DNA from: an uncultured Phycisphaerales bacterium
Lineage (GTDB): Bacteria; Planctomycetota; Phycisphaerae; Tepidisphaerales; Tepidisphaeraceae
Direction of reading: 5' to 3'
Length of the DNA stretch: 64,000 nucleotides
Assembly: GCA_903871935.1 (NCBI GenBank)
Contig: CAIQIQ010000053.1
Span: 1 to 64,000, forward strand
The position numbers and the translations under genes are program-made. Under the pieces are notes generated by a model. That model had not been told where the DNA came from. It made no database searches and saw only the letters and a program-made list of their open reading frames with translations. Positions 6,718 through 14,978 of the stretch are shown piece after piece. Each line of letters opens with the position of its first letter. Position 1 is the stretch's first letter.

Positions 6718-9075
6718 TCAGAGCCCCGATGCGCCCTCTTTATCGAAGAGCCACATTTGACGCGCGCCGGCGATATCGTCGAACGACTGTCCGATGAGGG
6801 GCAGCACCGCGTCGGCGATGGGAGCAAGTTGCTTCTCGACATAGTGTCGGTAGTCGATCTGCGTCGGCTTGAGCTGGATCGGCACCGGCCCTTCGGGCGT
6901 CATCACGTAGCGGACATCGCGCACGCCACGGCCGAGCATCCGCGCGGCCTTGACCTGCGGCGGCACATTCCGGGTGTATTCCTTCTCATCTTTGCGCAGG
7001 CGCTTGTAATAGACCAATTGGCCATCCTTCGTACCGCCCCTGACCGCATCGACGAACGATCGCATCCACGCTTGGACGTCCTCATCGTGGAAGAGGCGCC
7101 AATAGAGTTCGTATTGGAAGGTCTTGGCCAGTGGCGTCCAGTCGCTGCGCACGTACTCCATGCCGACGAAGTCGAGCACCTCTTGATCGCCTTCGCGACG
7201 CAGGCCGGCATAGCGCTTCTTCGCCCCTTCTTCGCTCCCGCGTGCCGAGGGCAACAGGAACCGCAAGTAGTGCTTCTCATACTCCATCTCGAGGTGGCTC
7301 TCTACCTCGAACTCAGTGGCCAGACGTTGACGCCAGTATTCATTCAGCCGAGATGCGAGTGCTTGCCCCGCTTCCGCGCCCGCCGCTCCCTCTTGCGCTG
7401 GCAGTTGCACGAAAACCGAGTCCGTGTCGCCATAGAGCACGCGATAGCCGGCTTCCTCCAGAAAGGCGCGACACCCCTTGAGCAGCCACTGGCCAGTGCC
7501 GGTGATGGCCGATGGCAGGTCCGGATGGTAAAATCTGCAGCCGAGCGACCCCATCACGCCGTAGAAGCTGTTCATCAGGATCTTCACCGCCTGAGAGAGG
7601 TACGGGTCTCCAGCGCGTTTGGCCTCGGCTCGCCGCGCGAGCAGGCTCTCGATCATGTCCGGCAGGATGTGCTCGCGCCGCGAAAAGGCGAAGCCGTCGG
7701 GCGTGCGGATCACATCTTCTCCGGAACGCTCCGCCGCGATAAGGCGTGAGAGAGGATCGATCTTGAACGTCCGGATGATCGACGGATACAGGCTTCGGAA
7801 GTCGAGCACGACCACGTCGCGATACAGACCGGCCACCGGATCCATCACGTACCCGCCGGCGGCGTGGCGCCCCGACACAACATCGCGGACGTTGGGCGCA
7901 ACGCGGCCGTGGCGGTGGAGGCGGGGTAGCATCACATGATCGAACGCGGCAGTGCTCCGCCCGATCTGATCCAGCAGGAGCCCCGAGATCTGGGTCCGCT
8001 TCACCTGCATCTCGAGCAGAGCGGTCTTGGCGAAGATGGCGCTGACCAGCCGCGCATCCTGCAGGTTGTACGAGGCGAGCGCCACCTTGTCTTCGCGGAA
8101 GAGGCGGTCGATCTCCGCCACCTTCGCGTCGTCGCTGGCGTGGATTTCCTTTCCGGTCCCCAGCAGCGCCTGGGCCACGGTCTCGAGCCGGTAGTCCTCG
8201 AAGTGGTAGAAAGCGTTGCGCAGCAGCACTGGGGCATCCAGGACCACGCGGCCGGGAATATCCGCGTACCAGCGTCCGTGCGGGCTGCGCCGGATGCGGG
8301 CTCGACGTTTGCCACGACCCAGTTCAAAAGGCAGGCCTAAGCGGCCACAGGTGCGCTGCAATACGTCGAGATCAAAGCCGATCACATGCCAACCCGACAC
8401 GAGGTCGGGATCGGCCTGTCCGAACCACGCCAGAAACGCCTGCATCAATGCACGTTCGTCCGTGTGGCGGCTCAGCCAGGGCGGGTCGCCGACTCGCGCC
8501 TCGGCCTCGTCGAACACGAAGACCCGCTCCGCCTCGGTCGCCGGGCGCCGTCCCGTCAGGTGCACAGCGATGCTGTACAGGATCGATTCGCCGGCGCCGG
8601 TCTCGATGTCGAGCGAAGCCATACGGAACTTCGGTTTTGCGTCCGCCGGTGTCAGCGAGGATTGCCACACCGTGAGCAACCCATCGGCACTGCGCATTTG
8701 TCCCCGCACCTGGCACTGGCCGTGGATGAAGCGCTCCATCAGATACCGTTCGACCGGCGCGATGTCGCTCTCGAAGGTCCGCCCCCGGGTCCCATTGCAG
8801 AGATCCACCGCCTTCCGGTATTCCGCCAGCGAAGCGAAGTAAACCGCTTCGACCACAGTGCCATCCATGCTGCGTAACGGCAGAGTTCTGCGCTCGCTCG
8901 GGCGCACCTGCTCAGGAAGCTGCGTACCGGAGGGGACGAAGAAGACGGCCCGCTCACCCTCCACCTCGATCTCCAGAGGTTCGCCCTCATCGGACAAGGC
9001 GTAGAACCGCAGGGTCAGGCACCCGCGCTGGTCAAACGCCTCGGCTGACAGCAGGAAGCAGGTCCGTGTCTCCAT
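6718..9075 (-). CDS. polB: DNA polymerase II (family B DNA polymerase)
   Basis: 785 residues from ATG 9075, against 783 for the E. coli enzyme; the frame is open further upstream but that part does not resemble the family. Exonuclease motif I is D-I-E (in M-A-S-L-D-I-E-T-G), motif II is W-H-V-I-G-F-D with His where Asn is usual, and motif III is Y-N-L-Q-D-A. Polymerase motifs A (D-F-R-S-L-Y-P-S-I-I), B (K-I-L-M-N-S-F-Y-G) and C (Y-G-D-T-D-S) are intact, so both catalytic centres should work. The C-terminal D-Y-x-x-Y-V-E-K-Q-L-x-P-I-A-D is typical of Pol II. Expected role: repair and translesion synthesis. No other repair gene is adjacent. Confidence 0.95.
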   Translation of the reverse strand: METRTCFLLSAEAFDQRGCLTLRFYALSDEGEPLEIEVEGERAVFFVPSGTQLPEQVRPSERRTLPLRSMDGTVVEAVYFASLAEYRKAVDLCNGTRGRTFESDIAPVERYLMERFIHGQCQVRGQMRSADGLLTVWQSSLTPADAKPKFRMASLDIETGAGESILYSIAVHLTGRRPATEAERVFVFDEAEARVGDPPWLSRHTDERALMQAFLAWFGQADPDLVSGWHVIGFDLDVLQRTCGRLGLPFELGRGKRRARIRRSPHGRWYADIPGRVVLDAPVLLRNAFYHFEDYRLETVAQALLGTGKEIHASDDAKVAEIDRLFREDKVALASYNLQDARLVSAIFAKTALLEMQVKRTQISGLLLDQIGRSTAAFDHVMLPRLHRHGRVAPNVRDVVSGRHAAGGYVMDPVAGLYRDVVVLDFRSLYPSIIRTFKIDPLSRLIAAERSGEDVIRTPDGFAFSRREHILPDMIESLLARRAEAKRAGDPYLSQAVKILMNSFYGVMGSLGCRFYHPDLPSAITGTGQWLLKGCRAFLEEAGYRVLYGDTDSVFVQLPAQEGAAGAEAGQALASRLNEYWRQRLATEFEVESHLEMEYEKHYLRFLLPSARGSEEGAKKRYAGLRREGDQEVLDFVGMEYVRSDWTPLAKTFQYELYWRLFHDEDVQAWMRSFVDAVRGGTKDGQLVYYKRLRKDEKEYTRNVPPQVKAARMLGRGVRDVRYVMTPEGPVPIQLKPTQIDYRHYVEKQLAPIADAVLPLIGQSFDDIAGARQMWLFDKEGASGL

Positions 9076-9421
9076 GCCGACAGTGTAGCAGACCATTCCT
9101 GACAGGTAATCGGGGTGTCTCGCTCCATCCCATTGATCAGTCCGCTTGCATACATGACGGAGATGGCAAGACAACGTTTCGAGACTGAGCTGCGGGCTGG
9201 CCACCAGTTGCGCCCTTGTCTCATTCCGGCGTGCCCGGCTTGGCAAAGGAAGTTCGAACAGAGCCGATGCGGTGCTTGGCGTTCGCTCAATGACGGCCCA
9301 GGAGATGTCACGCATACAATGCGATATGCCGGAAGCCGGTACACGAGGCGCGGCATTTGGCGGGTTCAAGGACGTTTGCGCGTGGCTCGGAATCAGTGAA
9401 CGATTCGCAGAAGGAGCGATC

Positions 9422-10831
9422 ATGCACAAAAGCGTCATTGTCGCGTTGGCTGTTTGCCTGTTCGCGCCGGTTTGCTCCCGTGGCGAGGACGTGCCTCAGG
9501 CCGCAGCGCTTCCGGGCTTTGTCACGGTCAACGCCACGGAATCGGGCCAGGCCCTGTCGCGGCAGTTCCCCGCGGGCACAAGCCTGAAGGCAGCGCTGCA
9601 GGCGACATTCCCCGCCCTCGAGAAGCGGTTCGGCAATCGTCCTGATATCCTGGTTGCCTACGAGGACCAGCGAACCCATCGGGCAGTGAATGTGTCGTTC
9701 GCCGTTAGAAGCAATGGGCAGCCCATCAAGGGGCTGGTTTGCGCCCGAGCCACCGATCAGGGCACAACCGTGGCCGTCATCCTCTGCCGTGCTGATGCGC
9801 CCGGAAGCGAGTGGGCCAAACTGATGGCAACTCCAGGGCAAGGCGCGCCGGCCGACGCCGCCTCTGATGATCTGGCCGCGGTCAAAGCTCAGGCGGCCAA
9901 GGTTCCGCTGAAAACGTACAACTTCCCGGACAATACCGGCTCGGTGGGCATTGCCGAGGGCTGGACAACCAACGCCAAGACCATCGGCGGCGCAACGCTG
10001 GTGGGGCCGGCCGATCAGAACGTCTACATGGGTGTCAGCGCCGAGGTGTTGACCCCGGACAGCCCCATGGTCCAGATGCAACGGCAGTTGACGATGCAGG
10101 CCCGTCAGTTTCGCCAGCCTGACCCGCCGCCCATCCAGATGCTCATGGCTCCATACAGCCCGGATCCGGCGAAGGCGCTATTAAATGTTTCTCCCGCCAT
10201 CAGCCAGATGGCGCAGCGTGCCGGCCGGCCGCCTTCGGCCATTACCGCAATTGTGCAGCAATGGCCCATGAAGGCGTTCAGTGCCAACGGGCATGCGGCT
10301 CTGATCCTCTGCGATGTCGACAAGGGAGCCGGCGGCCAGGTACGACACTACCGCTCGCTGATCCAGATGGAAGTGTACATGGTGGGGCAGGGAACCTGGG
10401 CGTTCTATGCTACGCAACTGCTTGCTCCCAAGGACACCTTCGACAAGGACCTGCCCGTGATGCTCGCGCAGAGCATGTCGCTGAAGGAGAACGCCGCGGT
10501 CATTCAGCAGAACACGCAGAACGCCATTGCCGCGCAGAACCGCTGGTTCGCAGCTCAGCAGGCTGCCCACAAGCAGGTCACCGATGCTTTCGACAGCTAC
10601 AACAAGAGCGTCGAGCGCAACTCGACTATTCGGTCTCGGTCCAACACCGACTTCGATGAAACCATCCGTGGCTACCGCACCGTGGAAGACACAACCACGG
10701 GAGAGCGGACCAGTGTTGACCTGGGGAATGTGCACGATGTGGTGGAGCATCTGAATCAGGCCGACCCCGGCCGCTACCGCGAGATCCCGCTCCGCGATGA
10801 GTTGTATCCCCTCCCCGGTCAGGATCATTGA
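9422..10831 (+). CDS. Secreted hypothetical protein
   Basis: 469 residues from ATG 9422, with a strong GAAGGAG ribosome-binding site 7 bases upstream. Signal peptide at residues 1-21 (V-I-V-A-L-A-V-C-L-F-A-P-V-C-S). The middle has a beta strand pair around T-Y-N-F-P-D-N-T-G-S-V-G-I-A-E-G-W, a form common in secreted proteins with a PsbP/Mog1-like domain (…G-F-x-I-x-x-P-x-G-W). The last ~120 residues are Gln/Ala-rich helix (Q-N-A-I-A-A-Q-N-R-W-F-A-A-Q-Q-A-A-H). Gene-free bases 9076-9421 separate it from polB on the other strand and must hold both promoters. Function unknown. Confidence 0.75.
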   Translation: MHKSVIVALAVCLFAPVCSRGEDVPQAAALPGFVTVNATESGQALSRQFPAGTSLKAALQATFPALEKRFGNRPDILVAYEDQRTHRAVNVSFAVRSNGQPIKGLVCARATDQGTTVAVILCRADAPGSEWAKLMATPGQGAPADAASDDLAAVKAQAAKVPLKTYNFPDNTGSVGIAEGWTTNAKTIGGATLVGPADQNVYMGVSAEVLTPDSPMVQMQRQLTMQARQFRQPDPPPIQMLMAPYSPDPAKALLNVSPAISQMAQRAGRPPSAITAIVQQWPMKAFSANGHAALILCDVDKGAGGQVRHYRSLIQMEVYMVGQGTWAFYATQLLAPKDTFDKDLPVMLAQSMSLKENAAVIQQNTQNAIAAQNRWFAAQQAAHKQVTDAFDSYNKSVERNSTIRSRSNTDFDETIRGYRTVEDTTTGERTSVDLGNVHDVVEHLNQADPGRYREIPLRDELYPLPGQDH

Positions 10832-10846
10832 ATGCAGCCACCGCTG

Positions 10847-10862
10847 CACACGCGAGCGTGTG
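10847..10862 (+). terminator. Hairpin after the secreted protein gene
   Basis: CACACG-CGAG-CGTGTG, a six-pair stem with a tetraloop, 16 bases after the stop at 10831. No T-run follows, so Rho-independent action is uncertain. Confidence 0.35.
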
Positions 10863-10919
10863 TCAGGCATTCTACGCCCTGCATCCCCTCACTGCACATG
10901 CTAGCCAACCTCAATCGGT

Positions 10920-10925
10920 TATAAT
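10920..10925 (+). promoter_or_regulatory. Perfect TATAAT -10 box
   Basis: TATAAT ends 9 bases before the GTG start at 10935, so transcription would begin within a few bases of the start codon and the message would be nearly leaderless. No good -35 hexamer is visible 17 bases upstream. Confidence 0.3.
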
Positions 10926-10934
10926 GGGGACGAG

Positions 10935-11462
10935 GTGAAACACCGCCTCATCACCATCCTCTCGGCGCTGGCGCTACTGCTATGCGTGGCGATGGCGGTG
11001 CTATGGGTGCGGAGCTACTGGGTGCAGATTCTGTGGAGCTATCGCGGTGAGAGTGGGGAGACGTACTTCGTCCGGTCGAATGATGGATGCCTTGAAGTGA
11101 TGGCTACGACGGGCATCACGGCCTTGCCTTGGACTGGATTCCATGAGTTTCCCGCAGACGACTCCAGCAACGGTTTCCGCTGGGCTTACCTCGGTTTTGA
11201 CCTGCACCTCCAACACCCCACAACCGCCGTAACACTACTATGGGTTGACATACCTGATTGGTTCATCTGTTCTGTCACGGCTGTTCTTCCGTACCTGTGG
11301 TATCGGTCATATCGCCAACGTCGCCTTGCCGAACGCAAGGGTCTTTGCCCAAAGTGCGGCTACGACCTGCGAGCCAGCACCGATCGTTGCCCAGAATGTG
11401 GGACAGCACGCACCGATCAAGAGGCAAAAGCGTGTAGCGCCTCCGCACGATCCTCAGTCTGA
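10935..11462 (+). CDS. Planctomycete zinc-ribbon membrane protein
   Basis: 175 residues from a GTG codon. An N-terminal membrane helix (residues ~5-25, I-T-I-L-S-A-L-A-L-L-L-C-V-A-M-A-V-L), a beta-rich exposed domain, a second helix around W-F-I-C-S-V-T-A-V-L-P-Y-L-W-Y (~108-122), and a cytosolic C-terminal zinc ribbon with C-P-K-C-G-Y-D-L-R then C-P-E-C-G. This layout, with the ribbon after the last helix, is a recurrent lineage-specific family in Phycisphaerae whose role is unknown. A frameshifted relative lies at 14979-15496. The tail after the ribbon (A-R-T-D-Q-E-A-K-A) is low complexity. Confidence 0.75.
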   Translation: MKHRLITILSALALLLCVAMAVLWVRSYWVQILWSYRGESGETYFVRSNDGCLEVMATTGITALPWTGFHEFPADDSSNGFRWAYLGFDLHLQHPTTAVTLLWVDIPDWFICSVTAVLPYLWYRSYRQRRLAERKGLCPKCGYDLRASTDRCPECGTARTDQEAKACSASARSSV

Positions 11463-11663
11463 CATCCGCAACCCTCGCGGTATTAACGCTGTTGGTGATC
11501 GTGATGAGCCCCGTTCTCCACGCGCTGGTATGTCGTTTTCTGAATCTCAGAATGGAAATCGCATTGCCGAAGGCTGGACGGCAACACGACACAGCGATAG
11601 CGTAGCAGCAGAGGTGAAGGTCATGGGCACCCAGAAGAACAAGGAATTGGAGGATTGTACGGA

Positions 11664-11870
11664 ATGTCTCAAGAGACAATCGACGGTAATAAGGAAGTGC
11701 GAGATGTCAAACCTCGCGATCCTGCTGACATGGAAGAACTCAAGAAGGAATTCAAGGCGTTGGAACAGTCGCTGAAGACTCTTGAAGCTAAGGCCGATGC
11801 TCAAGAGAAGCGGATCAAGACTCTTGAACACAAAGTCGGTGGCGGTCAAAAACGTTGGAGCATGCACTGA
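11664..11870 (+). CDS. Small coiled-coil protein
   Basis: 68 residues from ATG 11664 with GGAGG ten bases upstream. From about residue 22 the sequence is heptad-like and highly charged (M-E-E-L-K-K-E-F-K-A-L-E-Q-S-L-K-T-L-E), with K-T-L-E-A-K-A and K-T-L-E-H-K-V repeated, predicting one long coiled coil. A short basic tail follows a G-G-G. Base composition is more A-rich than that of the neighbours. It fills most of the 465-base gap 11463-11927; function unknown. Confidence 0.5.
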   Translation: MSQETIDGNKEVRDVKPRDPADMEELKKEFKALEQSLKTLEAKADAQEKRIKTLEHKVGGGQKRWSMH

Positions 11871-11927
11871 AGACTCTTGAAAATGAACTTTTGAGCAGAG
11901 TAACACCTTCTCAAATGGACCTCCTTC

Positions 11928-13622
11928 TTAGTCGATTGTGAGGAGGAAGGTCTTTGCTTTGGCGTCGGCGCTCAGCGACGTCGAGACGATGGCCACGGCT
12001 TCATTGGCTTCGGACATGTTGTTGATCGCGTAGGGGTTGAAGGGGTATTCGGGCCAGTCCAGAGCACTCTCGGGTGGCAGGTCCAGACGCAGTTGTCCAA
12101 TGCGGGCCCAGCGCTCCGTCTTGGTGTCGCCGGCGGGCCAGCCAAGCTCCATGGAACGCAAGGGGTCCAGCGGGGTGGCGGCCGCGTCGGAGCCGAAACG
12201 GGACAAGGGTTTGCCGGCCACGTGCGGAAGAGTGAAGGCAGCTCGGATTCGGTCGGACGCCGCGCCGGTGGCGCGGAAGGTGATCTCCATGCGGCGATCG
12301 TCCAACGCGGACACGGACACCTCACATACGGTCTGGCCGTAGGTCAGGCGTAGCGTGTCTCGCTCCGGTGACTGCTCGAGTTGGGCGCTGTCGGCCTGGA
12401 TGCGGATCACTCGGCCGTCCACTACCTCAAATGTGCTGAAGGCACACTGACCCTTGGAATTGCCTCCGCCGATGACAAGGCCGGCTTTCTCGTGCCAGAC
12501 GCTGAGGTAGTTCTGTCGGTCCAGGTACCAGCGGTTTCGCTCGTTGGATGCCAGCTTGTCGGTGGCGGTCAGGTAGCCGCTGCAGCAGGTATACCAGGGC
12601 CCCTGCCGGCGCATCATCGCGTGGTTGCGGTGAATGTAGGTGTAGAGCTTCTGCTGCTGCGGCAGGTCGGCTTTGGGAGTATCGGCGAGGCAATGCTGGA
12701 AGATGTCGGCGAAGTGCGTGTTCAGGCCGCCATTGGGCGAGTGCTCGTGGAGGCAGTCGAGCTGGTGGCGGATGAACGCCCGGCCGCGTTCGAAGGGGGC
12801 GAAGCCGGGCAGGCCCATGGTGGCGACGCCGCCGTGGTAGCGGACGCGCCCATCAACCGTTTCAACCTGTGCGCCGTCGGGATAGGTGAAGTGGACGTGG
12901 AACTCCAGGGCGCGCTGGAGGTACGGCAGTGCGCTTTGGTCGTGGGTAAAGAAGTAGTACAGGCCGAGGGCATGGACATACACGAGGCTGTAGAGCGTGG
13001 TCGGCCCGCCGCCCTCGGCCCAGTAGCCATCCTCAACCTGGGTGGCGGCGATCCGGTGGATGATGCGCTTTCCGCCATCGAGCAGGCGCTGTTCGCCGAA
13101 GAGTTGACCGGCGCGGGTCATGCCCATGGCGTGCCAGGCGGGGATGTTGTGGATGCGGGGGTTCTCTCCCAGTTCTGCAAGCACGCCGAAATATGCCAGG
13201 CGAAGCCCTTCTTCCCAGCGCTGACGCCTTTGCGGGTCCAGGTGGTTGCGCATCAGGCCAAGTGCCTCGACCCAGTGGTACATCGACCAGCACATGTAGG
13301 TCTTGCCCCACAAGCTGCCGTCGATCTTGATGAACTCGACCCGGCCGGTGTCATCCTGCCAGTCGCGCAGGGCATCGCCGCCGCGCTGGATCAGTTCCAG
13401 GACTGAGGCATCGTTGTGCCACTTCGTGCCGGGTGTCGCGTAGAGGAGTGCCAGCGGGTAGATGATGTCCTGGTTGGTGACGGCCCAGCCGCCGTTGGGT
13501 GCGAGGAATCGGCCGGTCTTAGCGTCGAAGCGCTTGCGGGCATCTTCCACGCCGCCGGAGAGGAAGGTGAGGATGGATTGGTGGAAGGGGTTGGGGGCGG
13601 CCGGCGACGCAGAACCTGACAT
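11928..13622 (-). CDS. (alpha/alpha)-barrel-type protein, possible glycosidase or polysaccharide lyase
   Basis: 564 residues from ATG 13622 with AAGGAGAT upstream. The first ~370 residues alternate helices rich in Trp, Tyr and His (W-A-V-T-N-Q-D-I-I-Y-P, T-Y-M-C-W-S-M-Y-H-W-V-E, G-Y-W-A-E-G-G-G-P, Y-T-C-C-S-G-Y). This is the style of toroid enzymes such as heparinase-like lyases and unsaturated glucuronyl hydrolases. The last ~190 residues look like an all-beta domain (V-I-R-I-Q-A-D-S-A-Q, M-E-I-T-F-R-A-T-G). No signal peptide is seen, which suits a cytosolic enzyme acting on imported oligosaccharides. I cannot name the family. Confidence 0.65.
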   Translation of the reverse strand: MSGSASPAAPNPFHQSILTFLSGGVEDARKRFDAKTGRFLAPNGGWAVTNQDIIYPLALLYATPGTKWHNDASVLELIQRGGDALRDWQDDTGRVEFIKIDGSLWGKTYMCWSMYHWVEALGLMRNHLDPQRRQRWEEGLRLAYFGVLAELGENPRIHNIPAWHAMGMTRAGQLFGEQRLLDGGKRIIHRIAATQVEDGYWAEGGGPTTLYSLVYVHALGLYYFFTHDQSALPYLQRALEFHVHFTYPDGAQVETVDGRVRYHGGVATMGLPGFAPFERGRAFIRHQLDCLHEHSPNGGLNTHFADIFQHCLADTPKADLPQQQKLYTYIHRNHAMMRRQGPWYTCCSGYLTATDKLASNERNRWYLDRQNYLSVWHEKAGLVIGGGNSKGQCAFSTFEVVDGRVIRIQADSAQLEQSPERDTLRLTYGQTVCEVSVSALDDRRMEITFRATGAASDRIRAAFTLPHVAGKPLSRFGSDAAATPLDPLRSMELGWPAGDTKTERWARIGQLRLDLPPESALDWPEYPFNPYAINNMSEANEAVAIVSTSLSADAKAKTFLLTID

Positions 13623-13690
13623 GGAACATCTCCTTCTATATTAGGTATCGGCGGAAGGTTAACCTCGCCGGACCTGGAGGCAAGATGGGA

Positions 13691-13719
13691 AATAGGCACG
13701 CAGGCACTGAGGCACGAAG
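13691..13719 (-). repeat. Short GTGCCT-type intergenic repeat
   Basis: On the minus strand this reads CCTTCGTGCCTCAGTGCCTGC, the same kind of reiterated (CG/AG/GC)TGCCT seen on the plus strand near 4335-4360. It sits between 13622 and 13885, where I see no gene. Confidence 0.4.
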
Positions 13720-13884
13720 GGGGGCCGTGAAAAGCTGCTTAGGCGGGGAGCGGGACGAACGGCAGTAAGAAGACGACCGCGAAGAACTCGGATGGCCACG
13801 ATAGAGCACAGAAGGCACAAACCCAGGCAGCTCTTTTTCAGTCTGCGAATCCAGGCCTCTTATCCGCGCCCTGCGACCGGCGGC

Positions 13885-14157
13885 CTACGACACCTTCGCC
13901 GCACCGGTTTTCGTCACGTCGAGCATGAATGACTGCAATGCTGAGAGAACTTCGCCTTGCTCAAATAGCGGACGCCATCGCCAATGCGGAACTTCGGTGT
14001 GCGAATGATCGAAGAGCCGCACATAGCCGTTGTGGAGTAACCCCAACGTGCCCCGCGTGAACGTATCGTCGGACTCGTACAACTGACGGATGAGGCTCAA
14101 GCGCATCTGCCCGCCGAGAAGCTGGTCGAGCGTCTCCATTTCCGGCGACTGCGCCAT
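13885..14157 (-). CDS. Small cassette-borne hypothetical protein
   Basis: 90 residues from ATG 14157, chosen over the upstream ATG 14187 because GGAG lies five bases before it and because the upstream codon falls inside the attC-like element. The protein (M-A-Q-S-P-E-M-E-T-L-D-Q-L-L-G-G) is a plausible small globular domain with no signal or membrane helix; P-H-W-R-W-R-P-L-F and L-Q-S-F-M-L-D-V are the most distinctive parts. No family recognised. Being a short orphan ORF just after an attC-like repeat is what one expects of an integron cassette. No second attC-like repeat is visible after its stop. Confidence 0.5.
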   Translation of the reverse strand: MAQSPEMETLDQLLGGQMRLSLIRQLYESDDTFTRGTLGLLHNGYVRLFDHSHTEVPHWRWRPLFEQGEVLSALQSFMLDVTKTGAAKVS

Positions 14158-14174
14158 GTTGCTCCACAGGAACG

Positions 14175-14265
14175 TAAGGCCGATCATCGGCAGGGGCTGC
14201 GCCCCAACGATTTTCAGATGCGAGAGAGTATACCCGCGGTCCCGGTCCGTTGCAGCGCTTGGTTA
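14175..14265 (-). repeat. attC-like element 1 (integron cassette recombination-site type)
   Basis: On the minus strand it begins with the stop codon of the upstream ORF: TAACCAAGCGCTGCAACGG, then ACCGGGACCG, and ends about 90 bases later at CGGCCTTACGTTCCTG, followed by a ribosome-binding site and the next ORF. The opening nearly repeats at 14823-14820 and below (TAGCCAAACGCTGCAATGG). A stop codon fused to CCAA(A/G)CGCTGCAA(C/T)GG and a far end carrying ACGTT is the arrangement of attC sites in planctomycete and environmental cassette arrays. The far end matches the GTTRRRY core only at GTT, so the site may be degraded. Confidence 0.5.
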
Positions 14266-14709
14266 TGTCTCCCCCGATGCGCCAGGAACGATGACCCACT
14301 CGGCACGTACAAAGTACGGCCCACCGAGCGCGAAGTCCTCGTGCGTGCGAACGAACGTCCAAGCCAGATCGGGCGGAGAGACGAAGAACTCGATGTCGCT
14401 GAACTCGCCCAGTTCCAGGAGCGGCCCCTCGCAGTCGAACGCACTCAGCCGCTGAGCCAGGACGTGCATTGGCGTGCCGGGGACGTTCGAGAGAAACGGG
14501 ACCAGCACCCAATGCGTCGCGGGCGTGTTCAGGTACTCGTGGACGGCCTTCGCGCCATGGCGGTGCCGCAATCCTGACCTGAACACGTGGCCGTAGACCT
14601 TTCGCCACTCGCTCTCGCGGCGACGATGGTCTTCACGGGTCAGACGCTGGTGACGAACGCCCGCCGCGTTTAGTTGCTCAATCAGCCTGTCATCCCACGG
14701 ATGCTCGAT
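14263..14709 (-). CDS. Cassette-borne DUF4275-like protein
   Basis: About 148 residues. The C-terminal half (F-F-V-S-P-P-D-L-A-W-T-F-V-R-T-H-E, then G-G-P-Y-F-V) resembles DUF4275 proteins, which share a (F/Y)-x-W-T-(F/Y)-V-x-T-H-E-x-x-x-G-P-Y-F signature. The helical N-terminal half (R-E-S-E-W-R-K-V-Y-G-H-V-F) also fits. The start is unclear: no ATG is in frame, but AGGAG precedes an ATC codon at 14709, and a TTG lies at 14748. An ATG changed to ATC would explain this. It lies between the two attC-like elements, and its TAA stop is part of element 1. Role unknown. Confidence 0.55.
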   Translation of the reverse strand: MEHPWDDRLIEQLNAAGVRHQRLTREDHRRRESEWRKVYGHVFRSGLRHRHGAKAVHEYLNTPATHWVLVPFLSNVPGTPMHVLAQRLSAFDCEGPLLELGEFSDIEFFVSPPDLAWTFVRTHEDFALGGPYFVRAEWVIVPGASGET

Positions 14710-14726
14710 GGTGGCTCTCCTCAGGC

Positions 14727-14825
14727 GACGTAACGGATCGACATTCAATTGCCGGCACCGCGCCGACCGGCGCTCACTATACCAGAATGCGTGACGTGGC
14801 GCCGGACCATTGCAGCGTTTGGCTA
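14727..14825 (-). repeat. attC-like element 2
   Basis: On the minus strand: TAGCCAAACGCTGCAATGG, TCCGGCGCC, a variable centre, GGTGCCGGCAATTGAATG, then CGATCCGTTACG, followed by GAGGAG and the DUF4275-like ORF. The arms GGCGCC...GGTGCCGG can pair imperfectly. It shares its 5' block with element 1 and a TTACGT near its 3' end. Confidence 0.5.
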
Positions 14826-14957
14826 GCTGCCGCTGCGAAGCGCGCGCACTGCAAAAGCCCAGAATCCGCCGCTGCCGCCCAAAGCATAGAAGATTCCCGG
14901 AACGACATGAAGCGAGGGAACTGCGATCCGGCGTCCTCGGCTGGCTGATCGGCTGAC
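14823..14957 (-). pseudogene. C-terminal fragment of a membrane protein ending in attC-like element 2
   Basis: A 44-codon open frame without ATG or GTG ends in the TAG that opens attC-like element 2. The sequence ends V-P-G-I-F-Y-A-L-G-G-S-G-G-F-W-A-F-A-V then R-A-L-R-S-G-S, which reads like a last membrane helix with a basic end. The upstream part is missing, so this is most likely a cassette remnant. Confidence 0.35.
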
Positions 14958-14978
14958 TTATTGTACCAGCGGTGATCA

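Noticed and set aside
12381-13406. Plus-strand open frame (341 codons) rich in Val/Gly/Ala
   Set aside because: Antisense shadow of the gene at 11928-13622, which has ribosome-binding site and structured sequence.
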